This document shows positions 42,743 through 54,113 of a stretch of DNA of 64,000 bases, piece by piece. The first letter of the stretch is position 1. Every line of letters begins with the position of its first letter. The stretch covers positions 124,001 to 188,000 of the forward strand of contig JALHQO010000006.1 in the NCBI GenBank assembly GCA_022841905.1, in the 5' to 3' direction. The position numbers and the translations under genes are program-made. Origin of the DNA: Hyphomonadaceae bacterium. Lineage in GTDB: Bacteria > Pseudomonadota > Alphaproteobacteria > Caulobacterales > Aquidulcibacteraceae. A model generated the notes under the pieces. That model was not told the DNA's origin. It saw nothing but the letters and a program-made list of their open reading frames with translations, and ran no database searches.

Positions 42743-43400
42743 GAGCACGCTCGATCGCGCCAATATCAGCGCCGCTGCCGGTGAGACGGTACGGGCCATG
42801 ATTGTCGACGGTCGGTTGGGGGGAGGAGAGCGGATCAACGAAGTCCACTTGGCCGCCCAGCTTGGCGTGAGCCGCACGCCGCTGCGCGAAGCGCTAGCCG
42901 GCTTGGTGGCGGAGGGCGCCCTGATCGCCAAGCCGCGGCTTGGCTATTTTGTCCTGCCTCTGACGCTGGAAGAGTTCGAACAAATCTATGACATCCGGCC
43001 GCTGCTTGATCCAGAGGCGTTGCGCCTAGCCGGCATCCCGTCAGCCAAACAGCTCGACCGTTTGGAGCGGCTCAACGACAAGCTCGCTGCTGCCCGCGAT
43101 CCGGAAACGGCCATCGACGTCGACGACGCTTGGCACGCCGAACTGCTGAGCGGCTGCCCCAACAAGGTTCTGCTCGATCTGATCGATGCCATGATTCGGC
43201 GGACACGCCGCTACGAACTCGCTTTGATGCGAGAAACCTCGAACGTACGGGTCGCGACCGAGGATCACGTTCGCATCCAGGCGGCGCTCCGCGCGGGCGA
43301 TCTCGGGTCGGCGTGTGCGGCGCTCAAGCAAAACATGCAGAGCGGGCGCGAGCCCATCGTCGCGTGGCTGAAACAACGCGGCGTTCAAAAAGCGAAATAG
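42738..43400 (+). CDS. GntR-family regulator, FadR/FCD subfamily
   Basis: About 220 residues. The winged HTH covers about residues 10-70 (AGETVRAMIVDGRLGGGERINEVHLAAQLGVSRTPLREALAGLVAEG). The all-helical FCD effector domain covers about 80-210, with metal/effector residues in DDAWHAELL and EDHVRIQAAL. The effector is probably a carboxylate; this is inference. ATG 42738 has no ribosome site, so it may be leaderless; GTG 42720 is an alternative start. A palindrome overlaps the start. The serine hydrolase gene begins eight bases after its stop, making it the obvious co-regulated gene. Confidence 0.88.
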   Translation: MQSTLDRANISAAAGETVRAMIVDGRLGGGERINEVHLAAQLGVSRTPLREALAGLVAEGALIAKPRLGYFVLPLTLEEFEQIYDIRPLLDPEALRLAGIPSAKQLDRLERLNDKLAAARDPETAIDVDDAWHAELLSGCPNKVLLDLIDAMIRRTRRYELALMRETSNVRVATEDHVRIQAALRAGDLGSACAALKQNMQSGREPIVAWLKQRGVQKAK

Positions 43401-43408
43401 TGGGTGGG

Positions 43409-45166
43409 ATGATGAAGCTTGTGAAAGTTGCGGCGTGCGCGCTGATGCTCGCGGTAACGCCAGCCGCCGCTCAGACGCAGGCGCTGCCCGACATCAACGG
43501 GCTTTGGGCCGCGCACATGCGGTACGGCCCCGACATTCGCGGCCCGCTCCTGATCGAGCGGCGCGGCGGGCGCTTGTTCGCCGAGATCGCTGGCCATTGG
43601 GTCGAGGCGACGATCGCTGGGGACGAAGTGCGCTTTGAGCTGCCGAGCGGCGCGGGCGGCTTTTGCGGCCGCTTCGTTGGCCGAGAGGAAAGCCTGCGCG
43701 GTCACTGGATTCAGCAACGCACCATGTCGAGTGGAACGCCTTATGCGTCGCCCACCACGCTGCGGCGTCTGCGCCCGAACGCCTGGCAGGGCGAGGTCGC
43801 ACCGTTGGATGACGCGATCACCATGTATCTGATGATCCGCACCGATGAGAGCGGCGTCGCGCGCGCCTATCTGCGCAATCCGGAGCGCAATATCGGCGCG
43901 ATGCTGCAGATCGACCGTATCGAACAAAGCGGTGATCATCTTTCGATGATCGGTCGTTTCCGCGGACGGGGCCAGGAGCAAGTGTTTGCCGAGGCCGAGT
44001 ACGATCGCAACAACGATTTGATCCCGTTTCACTTCCGGCAGTTCGGCGTGACCATGGATTTCGCGCCGGCCTCGCCAGAGGATGAACGCCGCTTCTATCC
44101 GCGCGGCGAAGCACCAGACGCCTTCGCTTATACGCCTCCGCCCGCGCTCGATGACGGCTGGCGCACTGGCACGCTCGAAGACGCCAGCATTGACCGCGTC
44201 CAGATCGGCGCCTTCGTCGACATGCTGGCCCGCCAAGCGCAAGAGGGCGTTGCAACGCCGCAGATCCATGCGCTCCTGATCGCGCGCCACGGCCGCTTAG
44301 TTCTCGAGGAATATTTTCACGGCTTTAGCCGTCACGACGTGCACGACACGCGCTCGGCCTCCAAGAGCATGACAGCCATTCTCGTCGGCGCCGCGATGCG
44401 CAACGGCGCACCATTCAGCGCCCACAGCCTTATCGTTGACAGCGTCGATCCGGCGCTTCTGCCGGCGACGATTGATCCGCGCCTAGCGGCGATGCGCGTC
44501 GAGCACGTGCTGACGATGAGTGCCGGCTTTAATTGCGACGACAGTGACGGCGATTCCCCCGGCAACGAAGACGTCATGCAGGAACAGAGGGAAGAGCCAA
44601 ATTGGTGGCGCTATGCGCTGAACGTGCCGATGGCGCGGAATCCGGGTGAAAGCGCGGTCTATTGCAGCATGAATCCCAACTTAATGGGCGCGGTGCTGTC
44701 GCACGAAACCGGGCGCTGGTTGCCGGACTTATTTGCGGAGCAGGTCGCCGAGCCGCTCGGCATCCGCCGCTATTTTCTGAACCTCAGCCCAACCGGCGAT
44801 TGGTATCTCGGCGGTGGCGCGCAATTCGAGATGCGCGATTTCATGAAAATGGGTCAGCTGGTCTTAAGCGGCGGGGTTTGGAACGGACGCGGCGTGCTCG
44901 ATCGCGCTTATGTCGAGCGCATGACCGCGCCTCTCGTTGAGATGCAGGAGCGGCGCTACGGCTATTACTGGTGGCAACAGGACATGCCGTATCGCGGCCG
45001 CCAAGTGCGCGTCGTGTACGCGGCGGGCAATGGCGGCCAGATCGTCATGGCCGTGCCGGAGCTCGATTTGGTGGTCGCGTTCTACTCAGGCGATTTCGGC
45101 CACCCCGCCGCGCTTACAGCGCAGCGTGTGTGGGTTCCTGAGTACATTTTACCGGCGGTGAATTAG
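43409..45166 (+). CDS. Exported serine hydrolase, beta-lactamase class C/AmpH-like
   Basis: 585 residues with a signal peptide (cleavage near TPAAAQT). The first 240 mature residues are a beta-rich domain with no family I recognise. The C-terminal half is the penicillin-binding/beta-lactamase fold: S-x-x-K in TRSASKSMTAI, Tyr-x-Asn as VYCSMNPNL, and the HxG-type strand near YAAGNGGQ. It may be an esterase or D-peptidase rather than a true beta-lactamase. ATG 43409 is immediately followed by ATG 43412; both precede the signal peptide. It is co-transcribed with the GntR gene. The stop overlaps the convergent trxB. Confidence 0.83.
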   Translation: MMKLVKVAACALMLAVTPAAAQTQALPDINGLWAAHMRYGPDIRGPLLIERRGGRLFAEIAGHWVEATIAGDEVRFELPSGAGGFCGRFVGREESLRGHWIQQRTMSSGTPYASPTTLRRLRPNAWQGEVAPLDDAITMYLMIRTDESGVARAYLRNPERNIGAMLQIDRIEQSGDHLSMIGRFRGRGQEQVFAEAEYDRNNDLIPFHFRQFGVTMDFAPASPEDERRFYPRGEAPDAFAYTPPPALDDGWRTGTLEDASIDRVQIGAFVDMLARQAQEGVATPQIHALLIARHGRLVLEEYFHGFSRHDVHDTRSASKSMTAILVGAAMRNGAPFSAHSLIVDSVDPALLPATIDPRLAAMRVEHVLTMSAGFNCDDSDGDSPGNEDVMQEQREEPNWWRYALNVPMARNPGESAVYCSMNPNLMGAVLSHETGRWLPDLFAEQVAEPLGIRRYFLNLSPTGDWYLGGGAQFEMRDFMKMGQLVLSGGVWNGRGVLDRAYVERMTAPLVEMQERRYGYYWWQQDMPYRGRQVRVVYAAGNGGQIVMAVPELDLVVAFYSGDFGHPAALTAQRVWVPEYILPAVN

Positions 45167-46152
45167 GCCGCCGCGCCAGCCTTGGCGCCGCGGGCGCGGT
45201 CCAACTCGATCGCGGCCAGATATTTTTCCGCTTCGAGCGCCGCCATGCAGCCGAGGCCGGCTGCTGTTACGGCTTGGCGGTAGGTGTCGTCGGCCACGTC
45301 GCCGGCGGCGTAGACGCCGGGGATGTTGGTTTCGGTCGTGCCGGGTTTGACGACGATGTAGCCATTATCCTTCATCGTCACTTGGCCCTTGAAGAGCTCC
45401 GTCGCCGGGGCGTGGCCGATGGCGACGAAGACGCCGTCGAGCTTGCGCTCTTCGCGCGCGCCGGTTTTCAGATTGCGCATGACGATGCCGGTGACGCCCT
45501 TGGGCTCCTCGGTGCCTTCGATGGACTCCAACTCGGTGTCCCAGACCACCTCGATGCTCGGATGGTTGAACAGCCGCTCCTGCAACACCTTCTCCGCGCG
45601 CAGCGAGTCGCGGCGGTGAATCAGCGTCACCTTGCTGGCGAGGTGGGCGAGATAGAGCGCTTCTTCGACCGCGCTGTTTCCGCCGCCGATCACCGCGACT
45701 TCCTTGCCGCGATAGAAGAAGCCGTCGCAGGTGGCGCAAGCGCTGACGCCGAAGCCCTGGAATTTGTGCTCGCTATCGAGCCCAAGCCATTTGGCTTGCG
45801 CGCCGGTAGCGATGATCACGGCGTCGGCCAGATAGATTTGGCCGCTATCGCCTGTCAGCTTGAACGGCCGCTGGCCCAGCTCGGCTTTGACGATGATGTC
45901 GTCGACCAGATCTGTGCCGACGTGTTTGGCTTGCGCGCGCATCTGCTCCATCAGCCACGGGCCTTGGATAGCGTCGGCGAAGCCTGGGTAGTTTTCGACG
46001 TCTGTGGTGATGGTGAGCTGGCCGCCCGGCTGAAGCCCAGCGATCAGCATGGGCTTGCGGAGCGCGCGGGCGGCGTAAATGGCGGCGGTGTAGCCGGCGG
46101 GGCCCGAGCCGATGATGACGATAGGGGCGTGACGGGCTGCGGGTTCGGTCAT
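45163..46152 (-). CDS. trxB: Thioredoxin-disulfide reductase
   Basis: A 329-residue FAD/NADPH enzyme that keeps thioredoxin reduced. FAD loop IVIIGSGPAGYTAAIYAARA (residues 11-30), NADPH loop VAVIGGGNSAVEEALYLA, redox pair Cys139-Ala-Thr-Cys142 (SACATCDGFF), and the final GVYAAGDVADDTYRQAVTAAGLGCMAAL FAD segment. ATG 46152 was chosen by family length; an upstream in-frame start (46245) would add 31 unrelated residues. It sits just before the arsenic operon on the other strand, which needs reduced thioredoxin-type electrons for arsenate reduction. Confidence 0.95.
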   Translation of the reverse strand: MTEPAARHAPIVIIGSGPAGYTAAIYAARALRKPMLIAGLQPGGQLTITTDVENYPGFADAIQGPWLMEQMRAQAKHVGTDLVDDIIVKAELGQRPFKLTGDSGQIYLADAVIIATGAQAKWLGLDSEHKFQGFGVSACATCDGFFYRGKEVAVIGGGNSAVEEALYLAHLASKVTLIHRRDSLRAEKVLQERLFNHPSIEVVWDTELESIEGTEEPKGVTGIVMRNLKTGAREERKLDGVFVAIGHAPATELFKGQVTMKDNGYIVVKPGTTETNIPGVYAAGDVADDTYRQAVTAAGLGCMAALEAEKYLAAIELDRARGAKAGAAA

Positions 46153-46326
46153 GAAACGATCGTGCCTTTGGGGATTGGATTCGCTTGAACCAATATGGCG
46201 GTTGCGGCGCGTCTCCGAAAGCGCGCCAAATCGCGCCGCGATCACAGTTTTTTCGGGTGCGAACTGCGATTGCGCGGGGGATAAGTCCCGCTATTGTCCC
46301 GCCCGGTCGCGGGGACACTGGGTACA

Positions 46327-46683
46327 ATGACGGGGCGTTTGAAGGTTCTGGTCGTCGAGGATGACACGCTGATCGCCATGGAGCTCGAAGAGCGCCTAGG
46401 CGAGATGGGCTATCTCGTGCTCGGCCCCGCCGCGACCGTCGAAGACGCCCAACAGCTGATCGCCGCCAACCGCCCGGACGCCGCCTTGCTGGACGCCAAT
46501 CTGGCCGGCGTCTCCAGCGTGCCGCTGGGCGTGAAGCTGGTCAGCCTCGGCGTGCCGTTCGCCTTCTGCACCGGCTACGACCAGATCAAGAATGCGCCGC
46601 CGGAAGTGGCCAAGGCGCCCATCCTCACCAAGCCGATCAGCGACGCCGAACTCTCTGAAGCGCTGAAGAACCTACTCCCGTAA
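46327..46683 (+). CDS. Single-domain response regulator
   Basis: A 118-residue receiver. Acidic pair Glu11-Asp12 (VVEDD), phosphoacceptor Asp56 (ALLDANLAG), Thr in FCTGYD and Lys102 (LTKPIS). The D-x-N-L pattern (DANLAG) instead of D-x-x-M is typical of the subgroup paired with HWE/HisKA_2 kinases; no kinase is encoded here. A GTG start at 46294 (adding 11 residues) is an alternative. It lies between trxB and the arsenic operon. Confidence 0.85.
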   Translation: MTGRLKVLVVEDDTLIAMELEERLGEMGYLVLGPAATVEDAQQLIAANRPDAALLDANLAGVSSVPLGVKLVSLGVPFAFCTGYDQIKNAPPEVAKAPILTKPISDAELSEALKNLLP

Positions 46684-46730
46684 ATTCGGCCGAGCCTGCG
46701 GCTCACGAATGATGCTTGCCGGCCAAATGA

Positions 46731-46754
46731 TTCGATGATACTGGAAATATCGAA
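46731..46754 (+). promoter_or_regulatory. Likely ArsR operator
   Basis: TTCGAT (46731-46736) and ATCGAA (46749-46754) form an inverted repeat with a 12-base spacer, directly abutting the arsR ATG at 46755. ArsR-family repressors bind such 12-2-12-like repeats. The site would also mask the ribosome-binding region. Confidence 0.55.
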
Positions 46755-47090
46755 ATGAAAAACAAAGCTGTCATCGACGCGCTGAGCGCGCTGGCCAATG
46801 AGCATCGGCTGGCGGTTTTCCGTTTGCTGGTGCAGGCGGGCCCGGAAGGACAGCCGGCCGGCGCGATTGCGGAGGCGCTCGATCTGCCGGCCTCGTCGCT
46901 CTCGTTTCACTTGGCGCATCTCAATCGCGCCGGGCTGATCACGCAGAGCCGTGACGGCCGCTCGCTGATCTACGCCGCCGACTTCACCGCCATGAGCGGC
47001 CTCGTCGGCTTCCTCACTGAGAATTGCTGCGGCGGCGCCTCGTGCGCGCCGGTCGTGGCGCCCACGCAGAAGAAAAGGAAAGCGTCATGA
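46755..47090 (+). CDS. arsR: ArsR-family arsenic-responsive repressor
   Basis: A 111-residue winged-helix repressor (HTH in AGAIAEALDLPASSLSFHLAHLNRAGLITQSRDGRSLIY). The C-terminal Cys-Cys and Cys (TENCCGGASCAP) form a probable As(III) site, placed at the C-terminus rather than in the recognition helix as in E. coli ArsR; such displaced sites are known in alphaproteobacteria. It overlaps arsI by four bases (ATGA) and heads the four-gene operon. An inverted repeat abuts the start. Confidence 0.92.
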   Translation: MKNKAVIDALSALANEHRLAVFRLLVQAGPEGQPAGAIAEALDLPASSLSFHLAHLNRAGLITQSRDGRSLIYAADFTAMSGLVGFLTENCCGGASCAPVVAPTQKKRKAS

Positions 47091-47548
47091 AGCGCTTGCA
47101 TGTGCATGTCGGGGTGAACGATCTCGATCAATCGATCCGGTTCTATTCGAACCTCTTCGCCGCCGAGCCGACGGTGAAGAAGCCGGACTACGCCAAGTGG
47201 ATGCTCGATGATCCGCGCGTGAACTTCGCTATCTCGTATCGTCCAGAAGCGGGCGGCGTGCGCCATCTCGGCATTCAGGTCGAGAACGGCGAAGAGTTGC
47301 AAGAAGTCTATGCGCGCCTGGCACAGGCTGATGGTCCTACGCTGGAAGAGGGCGCGACGACGTGTTGCTACGCCAAGTCCGAGAAAACTTGGATCGCTGA
47401 TCCGCAAGGCGTCACCTGGGAAACCTTTCTCACCACAGGCGAAGCAACCACCTATGGCGGCGGCGTTGAAGGCGCCGCGCCAGAGTCACACGCGGCCTCG
47501 AAACCGCCGCCCTGCTGCACGCCGAAAGCGCTGGAGACCGTGCCGTGA
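47087..47548 (+). CDS. arsI: ArsI/CadI-type VOC metalloenzyme (organoarsenical lyase-like)
   Basis: A 153-residue vicinal-oxygen-chelate protein. Features of ArsI C-As lyase: N-terminal LHVHVGVNDLDQSIRFYSNLF (His ligand), His60 (VRHLGIQV), the Cys93-Cys94 pair (TTCCYAKSEKTW) that binds methylarsenite, and Glu112 (WETFLT) as metal ligand. A C-terminal Cys-Cys (PPPCCTP) is an extra thiol pair. ArsI splits methylarsenite to arsenite with iron and oxygen; CadI relatives may bind cadmium. Its position between arsR and arsC favours arsenic. Confidence 0.88.
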   Translation: MKRLHVHVGVNDLDQSIRFYSNLFAAEPTVKKPDYAKWMLDDPRVNFAISYRPEAGGVRHLGIQVENGEELQEVYARLAQADGPTLEEGATTCCYAKSEKTWIADPQGVTWETFLTTGEATTYGGGVEGAAPESHAASKPPPCCTPKALETVP

Positions 47549-48072
47549 ACGCGCACGCGCACCATCGCGCCTATAACGTGCTGTTCTTGTGCACCGGCAA
47601 TTCGGCGCGCTCGATCATGGCCGAAGCGATCCTCTCGCGCTTCGGCGCCGGTAAGTTCAATTCGTACTCCGCCGGCTCGATGCCGAAAGGTGAAGTGCAT
47701 CCCGAAGCGCTGAAGCTGCTGCAGCGCTTCAATTTCAAGACCGAACAATTCCGTTCGAAGAGCTGGGAGGAGTTCGCGCAAGCTGGCGCGCCAGAGCTCG
47801 ATTTTGTGTTCACCGTTTGCGACAATGCCGCCGGCGAAGTGTGCCCGGTATGGCCCGGCCAACCGATGACAGCGCATTGGGGCGTGCCCGATCCTGCCGC
47901 GGTCGAAGGTTCGCCAGTTGAAATCGCGCAAGCTTTTGCGGACATTTATGGGCGGTTGAACAACCGCATCTCGATCTTCGTCAGCCTGCCGTTCGAAAGC
48001 CTCGACCGGCTCTCGCTGCAAAACCGCTTGAACGACATCGGCAAGACTAAAGACGCGGCGAAAGACCTTTAA
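47545..48072 (+). CDS. arsC: Arsenate reductase, low-molecular-weight phosphatase type
   Basis: A 175-residue protein with the P-loop Cys16-x5-Arg22 (FLCTGNSARS). Two further cysteines lie in FTVCDNAAGEVCPVWPG, a layout fitting thiol relay during arsenate reduction, and the DPAAVEG segment carries the general acid aspartate. It reduces arsenate to arsenite for export. The start is GTG 47545, overlapping the arsI stop (GTGA), so translation is coupled. acr3 starts four bases after its stop. Confidence 0.9.
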   Translation: MNAHAHHRAYNVLFLCTGNSARSIMAEAILSRFGAGKFNSYSAGSMPKGEVHPEALKLLQRFNFKTEQFRSKSWEEFAQAGAPELDFVFTVCDNAAGEVCPVWPGQPMTAHWGVPDPAAVEGSPVEIAQAFADIYGRLNNRISIFVSLPFESLDRLSLQNRLNDIGKTKDAAKDL

Positions 48073-48076
48073 GCCC

Positions 48077-49120
48077 ATGTCGGTTTTTGAACGCTACCTC
48101 ACGCTTTGGGTGGGGTGCTGCATGGTTGCCGGCATCGCGCTCGGTCAGTTCTTGCCGCAACCGTTCGCGCAGCTCGCGGCGTTGGAGGTGGCGCGCGTCA
48201 ACATTCCGGTCGCCGGCCTCGTCTGGCTGATGATCATTCCAATGCTGGCGCGGATCGATTTCGCCGCTTTGCGCGAGGTCGGCAAACATTGGCGCGGCAT
48301 TGGCGTGACGCTGTTCGTCAACTGGGCGGTGAAGCCGTTCTCGATGGCGCTCTTGGCTTGGCTGTTCATCGGCTATCTGTTCCGGCCATATTTACCGGCC
48401 GATCAGATCAACTCCTATATCGCCGGTCTCATCATCCTAGCCGCTGCGCCGTGCACGGCGATGGTGTTCGTCTGGTCGAACCTCACTAAAGGCGAACCGC
48501 ATTTCACGCTGAGCCAAGTGGCGCTCAACGATGCGATCATGATTGTCGCGTTTGCGCCGATCGTTGCGCTGCTGCTTGGGCTCTCGGCGATCATCGTGCC
48601 GTGGGAGACTCTGGTGCTCTCCGTCGCGCTCTACATCGTCGTGCCGGTGATCATCGGCCAGGTGTTGCGCCGCGCGTCGTTGCAGTCGGGCGGGGAGGCG
48701 GGGCTCGCACGTCTCTTGGCGATCCTCCAGCCGCTCTCGCTCGTCGCTCTGCTGGCGACTTTGGTTCTGCTCTTCGGCTTCCAAGGCGAGCAGATTATCG
48801 CGCAACCTTTGGTGATCGCGCTGCTGGCTGTGCCGATCCTGATTCAAGTTTATTTCAATTCAGGGCTCGCCTATTTGCTCAATCGCTGGAGCGGGGAGGC
48901 GCATTGCGTTGCGGGACCATCGGCGCTGATCGGCGCGAGCAATTTCTTCGAACTTGCCGTCGCCGCCGCAATCAGCCTGTTCGGGCTCAACTCCGGCGCC
49001 GCGTTAGCGACAGTGGTCGGCGTGCTGGTGGAAGTGCCGGTGATGCTGACCGTGGTGTACGCCGTGAACCGCAGCAAAGGCTGGTACGAGCGCGGCTTAC
49101 GGGCGCCGTCGCGGCGCTAA
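48077..49120 (+). CDS. acr3: Acr3-family arsenite efflux transporter
   Basis: A 347-residue membrane protein with ten hydrophobic helices. The essential cysteine lies in AAPCTAMVFVWSNLTKGEP, the Acr3 signature, and LALIGASNFFELAVA-like GPSALIGASNFFELAVAAAI is the second conserved block. It exports As(III) (sometimes Sb(III)). The stop overlaps by four bases the convergent ELM1-like gene. It closes the arsR-arsI-arsC-acr3 operon. Confidence 0.94.
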   Translation: MSVFERYLTLWVGCCMVAGIALGQFLPQPFAQLAALEVARVNIPVAGLVWLMIIPMLARIDFAALREVGKHWRGIGVTLFVNWAVKPFSMALLAWLFIGYLFRPYLPADQINSYIAGLIILAAAPCTAMVFVWSNLTKGEPHFTLSQVALNDAIMIVAFAPIVALLLGLSAIIVPWETLVLSVALYIVVPVIIGQVLRRASLQSGGEAGLARLLAILQPLSLVALLATLVLLFGFQGEQIIAQPLVIALLAVPILIQVYFNSGLAYLLNRWSGEAHCVAGPSALIGASNFFELAVAAAISLFGLNSGAALATVVGVLVEVPVMLTVVYAVNRSKGWYERGLRAPSRR

Positions 49121-50121
49121 CGCGCCTTGGCCCGCGCTGACCAAGCTGTGAGCACGGCCGCTGCGGCGCGATCGGTTTCGAGTAGCGGCGGATAAGACCA
49201 CGCCTCCAAGCGGCCGACGAACGGACGCGCGCAGCCGCGTCGCGCCAGCGATTGGTGGAAGCGTGCGAGCTTTCCGGCGCCGCCATCGACAGCGAGGATG
49301 TGCACCGGCTTTGCGGTGGCCGCCGCTTCCGTCGCCATGTTGACGCTGTCGGCGGTGACGAAGACGTGGTCGGCAGCGCCGAGCATGGCGAAATAGGGGT
49401 TCACGCCTTCGCCTTCGTAAAAGATGGCGCAATGCGGCGCGAGGAAAGTGCGAAACACCATGCGCGCCGCTTCGCCAGTGCGGCGCGAGAGCGTGACCAG
49501 CAGCGTGCCGCCGGTCTCGCGCTGCACGGCGGCGAGAGAATCTGCGATCTCTCGCGCGCGCTTTGCGGAAATGTCTTGGCGTTTCGACTTGCCCCCGATC
49601 AGCACGGCAAAGCGCGGCTGCGCCATGTCTTCGAGCGCGGCCGGATAATCGAGCACCGCTTCGTCGAGCTTTTCCGGCGTGACGCGATGACAGCTGCCGA
49701 CGACCGGCAACACGTTCGGGCCTTCAAGTCCATCATGGATGGGCGGAATGACGACATCGAACTCCCGCGGGTTCACACGCGGATCTTGCAGCTGCACCAC
49801 GAAGGTCTTGCCGCGCGACCACTCGCGGATGCCGAGCGCGAACGGGACGGAGGCGCGGCCGCAGCCGATGAAGATGTCGGGCCACGACGGCTCGATCGGG
49901 TCGGAACCAAGCGTAAGCGCAAGGCGCGGCGCCGGAACGAAGCCGGGCGGCATCCACCGCCAAGGCGAACGCAACTCGACGCGTTTGGTGGTGAGCCGGA
50001 TCGGCGTTCGGCGCGAGAGCGCCTCGGCTAAGCCGACGGCCTGGTTCTCGATCCCGGCGCGCCCATCGCTGACCGCCCAGACGTTAGGTGCTTCCGCAGG
50101 CTGGTAGCCGACGCTCCGCAT
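49117..50121 (-). CDS. ELM1/GtrOC1-family (DUF1022) protein
   Basis: A 334-residue protein. NVWAVSDGRAGIENQAVGLAEAL at the start, the middle VVQLQDPRVNPREFDVVIPPIHD block, and the C-terminal YEGEGVNPYFAMLGAADHVFVTADSVNMATEAAATAKPVHI are hallmarks of the mitochondrial-fission-ELM1 family (PF06258). This is a two-domain Rossmann fold resembling glycosyltransferase GT-B; bacterial members lie near lipid or cell-envelope genes. No activity is established. It follows greA by 22 bases on the minus strand. Confidence 0.85.
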   Translation of the reverse strand: MRSVGYQPAEAPNVWAVSDGRAGIENQAVGLAEALSRRTPIRLTTKRVELRSPWRWMPPGFVPAPRLALTLGSDPIEPSWPDIFIGCGRASVPFALGIREWSRGKTFVVQLQDPRVNPREFDVVIPPIHDGLEGPNVLPVVGSCHRVTPEKLDEAVLDYPAALEDMAQPRFAVLIGGKSKRQDISAKRAREIADSLAAVQRETGGTLLVTLSRRTGEAARMVFRTFLAPHCAIFYEGEGVNPYFAMLGAADHVFVTADSVNMATEAAATAKPVHILAVDGGAGKLARFHQSLARRGCARPFVGRLEAWSYPPLLETDRAAAAVLTAWSARAKAR

Positions 50122-50143
50122 CAGACCAGCTCCGCCGTCGTGG

Positions 50144-50617
50144 TCAGAGGTACTTCACCTTGACGATTTCGTACGACTTGGCGCCGCCCGGGGCCATGAC
50201 CTCGACAACGTCGCCTTCTTCCTTGCCGATCAGAGCGCGAGCGATCGGGGAGGTGACGGAGATCTTGCCGGCGCCGACGTCGGATTCATCCTCGCCGACG
50301 ATCTTGTACTTTGATTTTTGGCCGGAATCTTCGTCGAGCAGGTTCACGGTCGCGCCAAATTTGATCTGTTTGCCGGAGAGTTTCGACACGTCGATGATCT
50401 GGGCGCGCGCGATCTTGTCCTCGAGCTCCAGCAAGCGGCCCTCGATGAACGACTGACGATCCTTGGCGGCGTGATATTCGGCGTTCTCGGAGAGGTCGCC
50501 GTGGGCGCGCGCCTCGGCGATGGCGGCGATGACCGCCGGCCGCTCTTCCGTCTTGAGACGCTTCATTTCTGCGTCGAGGGCGGCATAACCCTCGGCGGTC
50601 ATTGGTATTTTTTCCAT
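50144..50617 (-). CDS. greA: Transcription elongation factor GreA
   Basis: A 157-residue protein. The N-terminal coiled coil ([44 protein letters not shown]) carries the acidic tip DLSENAEY that reaches the RNA polymerase active centre and rescues backtracked complexes. The C-terminal FKBP-like domain ends [25 protein letters not shown]. carB ends 58 bases upstream. A TTGACG overlapping the carB stop could serve as a -35 for its own promoter. No clear ribosome site precedes the ATG. Confidence 0.96.
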   Translation of the reverse strand: MEKIPMTAEGYAALDAEMKRLKTEERPAVIAAIAEARAHGDLSENAEYHAAKDRQSFIEGRLLELEDKIARAQIIDVSKLSGKQIKFGATVNLLDEDSGQKSKYKIVGEDESDVGAGKISVTSPIARALIGKEEGDVVEVMAPGGAKSYEIVKVKYL

Positions 50618-50675
50618 GGGGTGTGTGTATTTAAGTCCGTCTAGGAATAGAAAATGTATCCGGTCCGGCTAATCG

Positions 50676-53957
<3,282 letters not shown>

Positions 53958-54113
53958 GCGTCTCCGCCCGCGTTCACGCGGCCAAGAATCGATCCATTCA
54001 TCGGATCGCGCGTGCTTACGGCCCGCAGGCCCTGCACGCAAGGGCTGGGCTGGGCAGAGTGGGCGCCTGGGCGGACTTGCCGCTCTTGGAGGCGGGCTCT
54101 AGGAGACGCATCC

